A DNA stretch of 37,288 nucleotides, taken from Cyanobacteria bacterium M_DeepCast_200m_mx_001 (lineage in GTDB: Bacteria; Cyanobacteriota; Cyanobacteriia; PCC-6307; Cyanobiaceae). The stretch covers positions 1 to 37,288 of the forward strand of contig VGQL01000008.1 in the NCBI GenBank assembly GCA_016882415.1, given 5' to 3'. Shown one piece after another: positions 25,255 through 34,593 of this stretch. Below the pieces are notes generated by a model. That model worked only from the letters and a program-made list of their open reading frames with translations. It had not been told where the DNA came from and ran no database searches. The position numbers and the translations under genes are program-made. Each line of letters opens with the position of its first letter. Position 1 is the first letter of the stretch.

Positions 25255-26310
25255 GTGAAATTCGGCCAGTGGATCGGCGTGATCGCCACGGCGGCGGCCC
25301 TCGTGCTGCTGTGGCAGCTGCGGGAGGTGGTGATCCACCTGTTCGCCGCCGTGGTGCTGGCGATGGCCCTGTGCACCCTGGTGGGGGTGGTGCAGCAGCG
25401 GTTGCGCTGCCGCCGGCCCCTGGCCCTGCTGCTCACCCTGCTGGGGCTTGTGTTGCTGCTGGCGATCGCCCTGGCGGCGGTGGTGCCCCCGTTTGTGGAG
25501 CAGTTCCAGCAATTGCTGCTGCAGTTGCCCACCGCCGCTGAGCGGGCCACGGCCCTGTTGCGGCAGGCCCTCGAGCAGAGCAACCGCATGCTCTATGGCC
25601 AGCAGGCGGTGCAGTGGCTGCAGCAAACCTGGGGGGCCTCCGGCGGCGGCGCCGAGCCCGTGGCCGGCGGCCTGCGGGGTTTGCTGGGGGTGGCCGGCAA
25701 CCTGGGCAGCGGCCTGGTGCAGCTGCTGTTCGTGCTGGCGGTGAGCCTGATGATCGCCGCCCAGCCCCAGGCCTACCGGGAGGTGGCCGTGCTGCTGGCC
25801 CCCTCCTTCTATCGCCGTCGCCTGCGGCAGGTGCTGCAGCAGTGCGGGGAAGCCCTCAGCAGCTGGATGGGGGGCGTGCTGATCAGCTCCCTGTGCGTGG
25901 CGCTGCTGGCGGGCATCGGCCTGTCGCTGCTGGGGGTGAAGCTGGTGGTGGCCAATGCCCTGCTGGCGGGGCTGCTGAACGTGATTCCCAACATCGGCCC
26001 CACCCTGAGCACGGTGTTCCCGATGTCGGTGGCGTTGCTGGTGTCCCCCTGGAAAGCCCTGGCGGTGCTCGGGCTCTACGTGCTGGTGCAGAACCTGGAG
26101 AGCTATGTGATCACCCCCTCGGTGATGCAGCACCAGCTGAAGCTGCTGCCCGGCCTCACCCTGGCGGCGCAGTTGTTGTTCACGGTGCTGTTCGGCCCCC
26201 TGGGGCTGCTGCTGGCCCTGCCCCTGGCGGTGTGCCTGCAGGTGGTGATCCGTGAGGTGCTGATCCGAGATGTGCTCGACCCCTGGCGGCGGGAGCAGCA
26301 GACCCCATGA
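25255..26310 (+). CDS. AI-2E family transporter (copy 1), GTG start
   Basis: Multiple TM helices; NVIPNIGPTLSTVFPMSVALLVSPWKALAVLGLYVLVQNLESYVITPSVMQHQLKLLPGLTLAAQLLFTVLFGPLGLLLALPLAV. Confidence 0.88.
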   Translation: MKFGQWIGVIATAAALVLLWQLREVVIHLFAAVVLAMALCTLVGVVQQRLRCRRPLALLLTLLGLVLLLAIALAAVVPPFVEQFQQLLLQLPTAAERATALLRQALEQSNRMLYGQQAVQWLQQTWGASGGGAEPVAGGLRGLLGVAGNLGSGLVQLLFVLAVSLMIAAQPQAYREVAVLLAPSFYRRRLRQVLQQCGEALSSWMGGVLISSLCVALLAGIGLSLLGVKLVVANALLAGLLNVIPNIGPTLSTVFPMSVALLVSPWKALAVLGLYVLVQNLESYVITPSVMQHQLKLLPGLTLAAQLLFTVLFGPLGLLLALPLAVCLQVVIREVLIRDVLDPWRREQQTP

Positions 26311-27308
26311 ACGGCCGCACCCTGATCGGCCTGCTGGCCCTGGTGGTGCTGGGGCTGTTGGCGTGGGAGCTGCGCTGGGTGCTGCTGGTGCTGTTCGGGG
26401 CGATCGTGCTAGCGGTGGCCCTCGACGTGCCGGTCACCTGGCTGCGGCGCGTCACCCGCCTCAACCGGCCCATCGCCCTGCTGGTGGTGGTGCTGGTGCT
26501 GGTGTTCACCGGCTGGCGGCTGGGGCAGCTGCTGCTGCCGGAGCTGGTGGAGCAGGTGAACCAGTTCACCCAACTGGTGCCCGCCCTGTTCAACCGGCTG
26601 GGGCAGCTGCTGGGCGGCATGGCGATGCTGGAGAGCGTCGAAGCCCGGCTGCTGCAGTTCGGCACCCTCGAGAAACTGCAGCCCCTGGGCAGCCAGTTGC
26701 TGGGCCTCGCCGGCGGTGCCGCCGCCATCACGGTGCAGCTGCTGCTGATGGTGTTGCTGGCGCTGCTGCTGGCCCTCGACCCCCGCAGCCACCAGCGGCT
26801 GGTGCTGGCGATCACCCCGGCCCAGTTCCGCCCGCTGATCAGCGAGGTGCTGGGGGACTGCCGCCAGGCCCTGGGGGGCTGGCTGGCGGGGATGACCCTC
26901 TCCGGTGTGGCGGTGTTCGCCCTCACCTGGGCGGGCCTGGCGGCCCTGAAGGTGCCCCTGGCGCTGCTGAGCGCCCTGGTGTGCGGCCTGCTCACCTTCG
27001 TGCCCACCATCGGCCCCACCGCCGCCACCCTGCTGCCGTTGTCGGTGGCGCTGCTGGTGTCACCGGCGCTGGCGCTGCAGGTGCTGGTGCTGCGGCTGCT
27101 GGTGCAGAACGGTGAAGCCTTCCTGCTCACGCCACTGCTGCTCAGCCGCACGGTGAACCTGCTGCCCACGGTGGCCCTGATGGCCCAGTTGTGCCTGGGG
27201 GCGCTGCTGGGGCTGCCGGGGGTGCTGCTGGCCCTGCCCCTGGTGGTGGTGCTGCAGGTGCTGGCCCAGAAGCTGCTGGTGGAGCAGGTGATGGACCGCT
27301 GGCTCTAG
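26307..27308 (+). CDS. AI-2E family transporter (copy 2)
   Basis: TFVPTIGPTAATLLPLSVALLVSPALALQVLVLRLLVQNGEAFLLTPLLLSRTVNLLPTVALMAQLCLGALLGLPGVLLALPL; ATGA overlap with copy 1. Confidence 0.88.
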   Translation: MNGRTLIGLLALVVLGLLAWELRWVLLVLFGAIVLAVALDVPVTWLRRVTRLNRPIALLVVVLVLVFTGWRLGQLLLPELVEQVNQFTQLVPALFNRLGQLLGGMAMLESVEARLLQFGTLEKLQPLGSQLLGLAGGAAAITVQLLLMVLLALLLALDPRSHQRLVLAITPAQFRPLISEVLGDCRQALGGWLAGMTLSGVAVFALTWAGLAALKVPLALLSALVCGLLTFVPTIGPTAATLLPLSVALLVSPALALQVLVLRLLVQNGEAFLLTPLLLSRTVNLLPTVALMAQLCLGALLGLPGVLLALPLVVVLQVLAQKLLVEQVMDRWL

Positions 27309-27324
27309 GGGCCGGTTGCCGCCC

Positions 27325-27537
27325 TCAGCGGGGACGCTGCCGCAGGGAGGGCAACAGCAGCAGCACCGCCACCGCCAGGGGGTGGTGCACGGGGATCTGG
27401 ATCAGGCTGCTCCAGGTGAAGTGGTCGAGCAGCAGCTGCAGCTCCACCCGCAGATCGAGCAGGGCCAGCAGGGCCAGAACCGCCAGCACCCAGGGGAAGC
27501 CGCGCAGCGACAGGGGGCGCCGCGGGGGCCCGCTCAT
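27325..27537 (-). CDS. 70-aa hydrophobic hypothetical protein downstream of secF
   Basis: MSGPPRRPLSLRGFPWVLAVLALLALLDLRVELQLLLDHFTWSSLIQIPVHHPLAVAVLLLLPSLRQRPR; start overlaps the secF stop. Confidence 0.6.
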   Translation of the reverse strand: MSGPPRRPLSLRGFPWVLAVLALLALLDLRVELQLLLDHFTWSSLIQIPVHHPLAVAVLLLLPSLRQRPR

Positions 27538-28508
27538 CGGCGGGCCAGCAGCGGCAGCAGGGTGGGGGCCACACCGATGCTCGACCAGCTGCCCACCGCG
27601 ATGCCGATGGTGAGCGCCACGGCGAACCAGAAGAGGGTGCTGCCACCAAAGAAGATCAGGGCCACCAGCGGCAGCAGCGTGGTGAGGGAGGTGAAGAGGG
27701 AGCGGGTGAGGGTGGCATCCACCGCCACGTCCACCTGATCACTGAGGGCCAGATCCCGCAGCACGGTTTTCTGCTCGCGGATGCGGTCGAACACCACCAC
27801 GGTGTCGTTGACGGAGTAGCCCGCCACGGTGATCAGGGAGACGGCGAACAGCGAATCCACCTCAATGCCCGCCAGCAGGCCCAGCCAGGCGAACACCCCA
27901 CAGGTGATCAGCACGTCGTGGCCGAGGCACAGCAGGGCCAGGCCCGCAAAGATGCGGTCGTAGCGCACGGTGATGTACACCGCGATGGCGGCGAAGCTCA
28001 CCAGCAGCGAGATCAGGCTGCCCTTGAGCAGCTGATCCCCGAGGGTGGGGCCGATGGTGTTCACGGAGGTGGCTGCCGCCTGCAGCGGGCCCGCCTCCGC
28101 CTGCACCGCCGCCACCACCGCGGCGGCCTGATCGGGGTTGAGGTCGGGCAGGCGCAGCACCAGGGAGCGGCCCTGGTCGAGCACCTGCACCGCGGCGGCG
28201 TTGAGACTGGGCGCACTGGCCCCCGGCTCCGCCGGCAGGCTCAGGCGGGAGAGGCTGCGCTGCAGCTCCGAAGCGGAGAGGGGAGCACAGTTGGCGCCGC
28301 AGGCTCGCTCCAGCTGGATCTGGGTGCCGCCGGTGAAGTCGAGGCCGGGCCGCAGCGGGGCGCGGATGTCGGGGTTGAGCCAGCAGAGCACCAGGCCCAC
28401 CAGGCTCAGCAGGCAGGCCAGGCCCGAGCCCCACCAGGCCAGCCGGCGGTGGCGGGTGATGCGGAAGCGGGGGTTGGGCAGGGGGCCGGGCTGGGGGCTG
28501 CTGGTCAT
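27534..28508 (-). CDS. secF: protein translocase subunit SecF
   Basis: LRPGLDFTGGTQIQLE...ITVRYDRIFAGLALLCLGHDVLIT...TVAGYSVNDTVVVFDRIREQ. Confidence 0.96.
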   Translation of the reverse strand: MTSSPQPGPLPNPRFRITRHRRLAWWGSGLACLLSLVGLVLCWLNPDIRAPLRPGLDFTGGTQIQLERACGANCAPLSASELQRSLSRLSLPAEPGASAPSLNAAAVQVLDQGRSLVLRLPDLNPDQAAAVVAAVQAEAGPLQAAATSVNTIGPTLGDQLLKGSLISLLVSFAAIAVYITVRYDRIFAGLALLCLGHDVLITCGVFAWLGLLAGIEVDSLFAVSLITVAGYSVNDTVVVFDRIREQKTVLRDLALSDQVDVAVDATLTRSLFTSLTTLLPLVALIFFGGSTLFWFAVALTIGIAVGSWSSIGVAPTLLPLLARR

Positions 28509-30019
28509 CAGGCGGCAGCAGCGGGCTGCTGGCGGGCGGGCAGGAAGTAGGTGACGCGGCGCAGGGCCGGGTAGCTGGTGAGCAGCCGCAGGATGCTGCG
28601 GGTGCAGGTGAGGGCCGTGAACAGGCTCAGCAGCAGGCCGATGGCCAGGGTGACGGCGAAGCCCTTCACCAGGCCCGTGCCCAGGGCGAACAGGGCGGCA
28701 CAGCTGATCAGGCCGGTGACATGGCCATCCAGGATCGAGGAGAAGGCCAGGGAGAAGCCGGTGTCGATCGAGCGGATCAGGGTGTTGCCGGCCCGCAACT
28801 CCTCCTTCACCCGCTCGAAGATCAGCACGTTGGCATCCACTGCCATGCCGATCGAGAGGATGAAGCCGGCGATGCCCGGCAGGGACAGGGTCACCGGGAT
28901 CAGGGCGTAGAGGGCCAGGTTGAACAGGGCGTAGAGGCTGAGGGCCAGCACCGACACCACCCCGGGCAGCCGGTAGACCACCACCATGAACACCGCCACC
29001 AGGGCCAGGCCCGAGAGGGCGGCCACCAGGCTGGAGCGGATGTTCTCGGCCCCCAGGGAGGGGCCCACGGTGCGCACTTCGATCAGCTTCACCGGCAGGG
29101 GCAGGGAGCCACCCCGCAGCTGCACCTCCAGGTCGCGGGCCTCCTCGGCGCTGAAGTTGCCGGTGATGCTGGCGGAGCCGCCGGTGATGCCCGCGGGCTT
29201 GAATTCGGGGCCGACGCTGGCCTCACTGATGGAGCGGCCGTCGAGCACGATGCCCAGCAGGCGGCCGCTGCCGGCGATGCCCTGGGTGAGCGCCGCAAAC
29301 TTGCGCCCCCCCTCGCTGTTGAAGCTGAGGGTCACATCCCAGCCGTTGCCGGTCTGCTGCTGCTGGCGGCCGGCGGCGGTGAGGTCGCGGCCGGTGAGTT
29401 CGGCCGGTTCGTAGAGCTCGACGATGCGGCGATTCACCTCCGCCAGCAGCAGCTCCAGCTGTTCGGTTTCACCGCTGCCGGCGGGCACGGTCACCCCGAG
29501 GCTGCGCAGCGACTCCGCCAGCTCCTGGGCGGGAATCGAAGCGGCGGGGGGCTCACCGGCCGGTGTGGGCTGCCCCTCCGCCAGGGCCTGGCTGCGCTGG
29601 CGACGTTGGTTGAGCACCGCCTGGGCCTGGCGCTTGAGCTTGAGCAGGCCGGTCATCTGCTGCTCGGTGCCGGGCCTCTGGGCCCGGAACTCCAGCAGGG
29701 CGGTGGTGCCCAGCACCTTGGCGGCGCGGCTGGGGTCCTGCTCGCCGGGGAGCTGCAGCACCAGCTGGTCGTCACCCACGGTCTGCAGGGTGGATTCGGC
29801 CACCCCCAGGCCGTTGATGCGGCGGTCGAGCACATCTTTCACCGCCTCCAGTTGCTCGGCCTTCACGGTTTTGATCGAGCCGGTGGGCATCACCTGCAGG
29901 GTGAGCTGGCTTCCGCCCTTGAGGTCGAGCCCCAGCTGCAGGGGGAAGCTGGCGAGCACGGCGCCGGCGGCAATGGCCAGGGCCAGGATCAGGGCGAACC
30001 ACCCCTGTTGGCGTGCCAT
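28508..30019 (-). CDS. secD: protein translocase subunit SecD
   Basis: PLQLGLDLKGGSQLTLQV...LDRRINGLGVAESTLQTVGDDQLVLQLPGE...LPGIAGFILSIGMAVDANVLIFERVKEEL. Confidence 0.97.
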   Translation of the reverse strand: MARQQGWFALILALAIAAGAVLASFPLQLGLDLKGGSQLTLQVMPTGSIKTVKAEQLEAVKDVLDRRINGLGVAESTLQTVGDDQLVLQLPGEQDPSRAAKVLGTTALLEFRAQRPGTEQQMTGLLKLKRQAQAVLNQRRQRSQALAEGQPTPAGEPPAASIPAQELAESLRSLGVTVPAGSGETEQLELLLAEVNRRIVELYEPAELTGRDLTAAGRQQQQTGNGWDVTLSFNSEGGRKFAALTQGIAGSGRLLGIVLDGRSISEASVGPEFKPAGITGGSASITGNFSAEEARDLEVQLRGGSLPLPVKLIEVRTVGPSLGAENIRSSLVAALSGLALVAVFMVVVYRLPGVVSVLALSLYALFNLALYALIPVTLSLPGIAGFILSIGMAVDANVLIFERVKEELRAGNTLIRSIDTGFSLAFSSILDGHVTGLISCAALFALGTGLVKGFAVTLAIGLLLSLFTALTCTRSILRLLTSYPALRRVTYFLPARQQPAAAA

Positions 30020-31002
30020 CAGATCTGGCCGGCCTTGAGGGCCTTGGCCGCTTCCACGATCTGGTGGGGCTGGATGATCGTCAGGTTTTCCAGGGTGCCG
30101 TTGTAGGGGGTGGGGATGTCCTGGGAGGACAGCCGCACCGGCCGGGCGTCGAGGTCGTCGAAGCACTGCTCGGTGATCAGGGCCATCAGCTCGGCGCCGA
30201 TGCCGCCGGTCTTCATGCACTCCTCCACGATCAGCACCTTGTGGGTCTTGCGGATCGAGCGGGCGATGGTCTCCATGTCGAAGGGCTTGAGGCTGATCAG
30301 GTCGATCAGCTCCACGCTCACCCCCTCCTTCTCCAACTGCTCCACGGCCTTGAGGCAGTGGTGGCGCATGCGGGAGTAGGTGAGGATCGTCACGTCGCTG
30401 CCCTCCTGCACCAGGTCGGCCTGGTCGAGGGCGCAGATGTAATCGCCTTCGGGGATGTCCTCGGTGAGGTTGTAGAGCAACACGTGCTCAAAAAAGAGCA
30501 CCGGGTTGTTGTCGCGGATGGCGGCCTTCATCAGGCCCTTGGCGTTGGTGGGGGTGCTCACCGCCACGATCTTGATGCCGGGCACCGCGTGGAAATAGGC
30601 CTCCAGGCGCTGGCTGTGCTCAGCCCCCAGCTGGCGCCCCACGCCACCGGGGCCGCGCACCACCGCCGGGATCGTGAAGTTGCCGCCGCTGGTGTAGCGC
30701 AGCATCCCCATGTTGTTGGAGATCTGGTTGAAGGCCAGCAGCAGGAAGCCCATGTTCATGCCCTCCACGATCGGGCGCAGGCCCGTCATGGCGGCGCCCA
30801 CGGCCATGCCGGTGAAGGCGTTCTCGGCGATCGGGGTGTCCAGCACCCGCAGCTCGCCGTACTTCTCGTAGAGATCCTTGGTGACCTTGTAGGAGCCGCC
30901 GTATTGGCCGACGTCCTCACCCATCACACAGACGTGGGGGTCACGGGCCATTTCCTCGTCGATGGCCTCGCGCAGGGCGTTGAACAACAGGGTCTCTGCC
31001 AC
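30019..31002 (-). CDS. pdhB: pyruvate dehydrogenase E1 component, beta subunit
   Basis: [94 protein letters not shown]. Confidence 0.97.
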   Translation of the reverse strand: MAETLLFNALREAIDEEMARDPHVCVMGEDVGQYGGSYKVTKDLYEKYGELRVLDTPIAENAFTGMAVGAAMTGLRPIVEGMNMGFLLLAFNQISNNMGMLRYTSGGNFTIPAVVRGPGGVGRQLGAEHSQRLEAYFHAVPGIKIVAVSTPTNAKGLMKAAIRDNNPVLFFEHVLLYNLTEDIPEGDYICALDQADLVQEGSDVTILTYSRMRHHCLKAVEQLEKEGVSVELIDLISLKPFDMETIARSIRKTHKVLIVEECMKTGGIGAELMALITEQCFDDLDARPVRLSSQDIPTPYNGTLENLTIIQPHQIVEAAKALKAGQI

Positions 31003-31062
31003 GGCGGCGCAATCAGTCCGGCTCTGGCCGGTCGCTGGGCCAACTTATCTCAGCCGCCCGTC

Positions 31063-31158
31063 TCAGCCGCCGGCGGCGAAGGTGGCCAGCAGCAGCACCG
31101 AGAGGAGCATGCCGGGGGAGAGCAGCAGCACCAGCAGCTGCAGGTCGTGGCCGGTCAT
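31063..31158 (-). CDS. 31-aa single-TM peptide
   Basis: MTGHDLQLLVLLLSPGMLLSVLLLATFAAGG* between DUF3082 and pdhB on the same strand; hidden inside a longer spurious ORF in the track. Confidence 0.5.
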   Translation of the reverse strand: MTGHDLQLLVLLLSPGMLLSVLLLATFAAGG

Positions 31159-31187
31159 CGGAGCGAAGGCCCTGGGGCCCGCCCAGG

Positions 31188-31517
31188 CTAGGGAGTTTCC
31201 TCCGCCTGGCTCCATCCCGGTAAGAGGCTGCGGATAAAGGTGAGGAACAGCCCCAGGCCCACGAAGGCGAAGGTGAAGGTGGCCAGGAAGGCCATGCCCT
31301 CGATCAGGGTCTTCATGAACACGGCGATGCTCTGGGCGAAGCGGGCCGTGTAGTGGGGCGGATGCTCGGCGTACCAGCCCACCACCCGGTACGACAGCTG
31401 CAGCGCCAGCCAGCCCAGGCCGAAGCTGGTGAGCGAGCCGGTGATGAAGCTGAGGGGGCCCTTGCGGGGCCGGCTGCTGTTGCCCTCGGTGGGGGTGGGA
31501 TCCGTTGCTGCCATCAC
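31188..31517 (-). CDS. DUF3082-type membrane protein
   Basis: [79 protein letters not shown]; overlaps the ispE stop. Confidence 0.75.
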   Translation of the reverse strand: MMAATDPTPTEGNSSRPRKGPLSFITGSLTSFGLGWLALQLSYRVVGWYAEHPPHYTARFAQSIAVFMKTLIEGMAFLATFTFAFVGLGLFLTFIRSLLPGWSQAEETP

Positions 31518-32446
31518 CCCAGGGTGGCACCGGCCTGATGGCAGCCGCAGACCCAGGCCTCAAAGCCACCCGCCTGCAGGGCCCCATCCAGCTGCTGATG
31601 GGCGGCGACGGCGGCGGCGCGGCTCGGGAACAGGGCGAACAGGCTGGGGCCCGAGCCGCTCATGGCCACCGCCAGGGCGCCATCGGCCTGGCGCAGCAGG
31701 GCCAGTCCCTCCCGCACGCTGGCCACCTCCGGTTCCACCACGGGTTGGAGGTCGTTGCGCAGGGGCGGCAGCGGCGCCCCCTGGCCCAGGGCCGTGAGCA
31801 GCGGGCCCGTGCGCAGGGCCTGGCGCCGCTGCTCGAAGTCCGCCTCATCACTGAGATAGAAGTCCTGCCGTTGCTCACGGCAGCGGCCATAGGCCCAGGG
31901 GGTGGAGACGCTGGCCTCCGGATGCTTGATCAGCAGCACCCCCAGGGATGGGGCCTGGGCCAGGGGCACGGGCTCCAGCACCTCCCCCCGGCCGAAGCAG
32001 AGCTGGGTGCCGCCGGCGATGCAGAAGGGCATGTCGGAGCCCAGCTCCGCCGCCAGGGCCAGCAGCTGTTCCGGCGACAGAGCACATCCCCACAGGGCAT
32101 TGAGCCCCACCAGGGCCGCTGCGCCGTTGCTGGAGCCCCCCGCCAGGCCGGCGCCGATGGGGATGCGCTTGGTGAGCTCCATGGCCACCCCCAGCTCCGG
32201 CAGCCCGGCCCGAGCACGCAGCAGCTCCGCCGCCCGCACGATCAGGTTGCGGCCATCGGTGGGCAGATCGCTGCGGTCGCAACGCAGGCGGATCGAGCCG
32301 TCGGCGGTGGGCTGCAGCCGCAGGGTGTCCGCCAGGTCGAGCATCTGCATCACCATGGCCAGCTCGTGGAAGCCATCGCTCCGCAGGCCGAGCACCTCTA
32401 GGTGCAGGTTGATCTTGGCGGGGGCGCTGACCAGCAGCTCAGCCAT
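31514..32446 (-). CDS. ispE: 4-diphosphocytidyl-2-C-methyl-D-erythritol kinase
   Basis: [40 protein letters not shown]...[24 protein letters not shown]...[13 protein letters not shown] (GHMP kinase). Confidence 0.96.
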   Translation of the reverse strand: MAELLVSAPAKINLHLEVLGLRSDGFHELAMVMQMLDLADTLRLQPTADGSIRLRCDRSDLPTDGRNLIVRAAELLRARAGLPELGVAMELTKRIPIGAGLAGGSSNGAAALVGLNALWGCALSPEQLLALAAELGSDMPFCIAGGTQLCFGRGEVLEPVPLAQAPSLGVLLIKHPEASVSTPWAYGRCREQRQDFYLSDEADFEQRRQALRTGPLLTALGQGAPLPPLRNDLQPVVEPEVASVREGLALLRQADGALAVAMSGSGPSLFALFPSRAAAVAAHQQLDGALQAGGFEAWVCGCHQAGATLG

Positions 32447-32454
32447 GGGGGCCC

Positions 32455-33267
32455 TCAGGCGGTGAGCCGATTCAAACCCGCCGCCAGCGCCACCCAGGCC
32501 GCGGGCGCCACCTCCTGGGGGCGCTGATCCAGCCGGATGCCGGCCGCGGCGCACAGCTCCTGCAGCAGCTCCGGCGGCTGCAGCCCCGCCAGGGTGTTGC
32601 GCAGCATCTTGCGGCGGGCCGCGAAACAGCGGCGCAGCAGCCCCTCCACCCCCCGGGCCAGGGCGGGCTCCAGGCGCCGCTCCGGCGGCAGCGGCTCGAG
32701 GCACACCACCTCACTCATCACCTTGGGGGGCGGCTGGAAGCAGCGGGGCGGCACCGGGCACACGCTGCTGCAGCTGGCCAGCAGCTGCATGCGCACGCTC
32801 AGGGCGGAGTAGGCGCTGCTGCTGGGGCGGGCCCGGATGCGCTCCCCCACCTCCTGCTGCACCAGCAGCACCAGGCGCCGGTAGGGCTCGGCCACGGGCC
32901 GATCAAGCCGGCCCACCAGGCGCTCCAGCAGCGGGCCGGTGATGTTGTACGGGATGTTGGCCACCACGGCGGTGGCGGCCGGCAGCGGCAGGGCGAGCAC
33001 ATCCCCCTGGCTGAGGCTGAAGCGGGGGTTGTCGCCGAAGCGTTGGTGCAGGCCCTGCACCAGGTCGCGGTCGAGCTCCACGGCCCGAACCGCCGCCGCC
33101 GGCGACGCCAGCAGCCGCTCCGTGAGGGCACCACGGCCGGGCCCCACCTCCAGCACCGTGTCCTCGGGGGTGAGTTCCGCCGCCGCCACGATGCGCTGCA
33201 GCACGGTTTCGTCCTGGAGCCAGTGCTGGCCGAAGCGTTTGCGGGCGCGGTGGGCCGCGAAGGACAT
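32455..33267 (-). CDS. rsmA: 16S rRNA (adenine1518/1519-N6)-dimethyltransferase
   Basis: [45 protein letters not shown]...[14 protein letters not shown]. Confidence 0.95.
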   Translation of the reverse strand: MSFAAHRARKRFGQHWLQDETVLQRIVAAAELTPEDTVLEVGPGRGALTERLLASPAAAVRAVELDRDLVQGLHQRFGDNPRFSLSQGDVLALPLPAATAVVANIPYNITGPLLERLVGRLDRPVAEPYRRLVLLVQQEVGERIRARPSSSAYSALSVRMQLLASCSSVCPVPPRCFQPPPKVMSEVVCLEPLPPERRLEPALARGVEGLLRRCFAARRKMLRNTLAGLQPPELLQELCAAAGIRLDQRPQEVAPAAWVALAAGLNRLTA

Positions 33268-33321
33268 CGCCGAGCAGGGCAGGCCTACCCCCAGATTGCC
33301 CCCCGGCCGGCCGCCAGCCCC

Positions 33322-33690
33322 CTAGTGCCAGCGGATCCAGCGCACCGGCCCCCGGGCCGGCGGCAGCGGCACCACGGCCGCCACCAGTTCCACGCTGCAG
33401 TGGCCGTAGGGGGGATGGGCCGCCTGCCACAGGGCCAGGGCCGCCGCCAGCCGGGCCCGCTTGCGCCGGTCCAGCCCCAGGCGCACCGCGCCGCCCAGCC
33501 CGGCACGGCGCCCCTTCACCTCCACCAGCAGCAACCGATCGGGCGGCTTGTGCAGCAGCAGATCCAGCTCCCCCCAGCGGCAGCCCCAGCGCAGGGCCAG
33601 GGGTCGCCAGCCGGCCTGCAGCAGCAGCCGTTGGGCCCGCTGCTCCGCCCAGCGGCCCCCACGCTGGGCGGCGGTGCGAACCATGGCCAC
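33322..33690 (-). CDS. UPF0102/YraN family endonuclease-like protein
   Basis: GGRWAEQRAQRLLLQAGWRPLALRWGCRWGELDLLLHKPPDRLLLVEVKGRRAG; nuclease-like E..D..EVK. Confidence 0.85.
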   Translation of the reverse strand: MAMVRTAAQRGGRWAEQRAQRLLLQAGWRPLALRWGCRWGELDLLLHKPPDRLLLVEVKGRRAGLGGAVRLGLDRRKRARLAAALALWQAAHPPYGHCSVELVAAVVPLPPARGPVRWIRWH

Positions 33691-33730
33691 GGGGCGGGGA
33701 TGGTGCGAGGGTTCCCCGCCGCGGTTGCCC

Positions 33731-33961
33731 TCAGCCCTCCGGCAGCTGGCCCCGCAACTGGCGCAGGCAGTATTTGCAGCCGCCGGTGGTCACCAGGTGA
33801 CGCTCCGGGGTGATCGAGATCAGGCGCACCGGATGTTCACGGCAGCGGATCTTGATGGGGCTCTTGAAACTGCGGTAGACGATCTCGCTGTAGTCGTAGC
33901 GATCGCCGAAGCGGGCCCGGGCGCGGGCCAGAAACGTGGTGAGATCAATCGGATTTCCCAT
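33731..33961 (-). CDS. 76-aa DUF723-like treble-clef small protein
   Basis: MGNPIDLTTFLARARARFGDRYDYSEIVYRSFKSPIKIRCREHPVRLISITPERHLVTTGGCKYCLRQLRGQLPEG; YDYS...I.C..H...HL..GGC.YC pattern. Confidence 0.7.
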   Translation of the reverse strand: MGNPIDLTTFLARARARFGDRYDYSEIVYRSFKSPIKIRCREHPVRLISITPERHLVTTGGCKYCLRQLRGQLPEG

Positions 33962-34080
33962 CGCCGCCGCCCGGGGTGCTGATCGCGCTGTGCTGGGAAT
34001 CGCAGAACCAACCCTAGGGGGATCGCCACGGGCAAACGGTGAGCCCTGCGACAACCTGATTAGGGTTGCGCCACCGCCGG

Positions 34081-34575
34081 ATGTCCGTGATGCGTCGCCT
34101 CCTGCAGTTGATGCTGCCGCTGCTGTGGCTGCCCGCACTGCTGCTGCCCCTGGCGCCCCCCGCCTGGGCCGCCATGGATTACGCCAAACAGGTGTTGATC
34201 GGCCATGACTTCGCCGGCGCCGACCTGCGCGGGGTGACCTTCAACCTCACCAACCTGCGGGATGCGGATTTCCATGGGGCCGACCTGCGGGGCGCCAGCC
34301 TGTTCGGCGCCAAGCTCCAGGACGCCGACCTCTCCGGCACGGACCTGCGGGAGGCGACCCTCGACTCGGCGGTGCTGGATGGCACCGACCTGCGCAACGC
34401 CGTGCTGGAGGACGCCTTCGCCTTCAACACCAAATTCACCAACGTGCAGATCGACGGGGCCGACTTCACCAACGTGCCCTTCCGGGGCGACGTGCTCAAC
34501 CGGCTCTGCGCTAGCGCCAGCGGCACCAACCCCGTGACCGGCCGCAGCACCCGCGACACCCTCGAGTGCGGCTGA
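34081..34575 (+). CDS. secreted/lumenal pentapeptide-repeat protein
   Basis: Signal peptide MRRLLQLMLPLLWLPALLLPLAPPAWAA, then ADLRG/ADFHG/ADLRG/ASLFG/ADLSG/TDLRE repeats. Confidence 0.88.
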   Translation: MSVMRRLLQLMLPLLWLPALLLPLAPPAWAAMDYAKQVLIGHDFAGADLRGVTFNLTNLRDADFHGADLRGASLFGAKLQDADLSGTDLREATLDSAVLDGTDLRNAVLEDAFAFNTKFTNVQIDGADFTNVPFRGDVLNRLCASASGTNPVTGRSTRDTLECG

Positions 34576-34593
34576 GGCTGCCCCGCAACCGCC

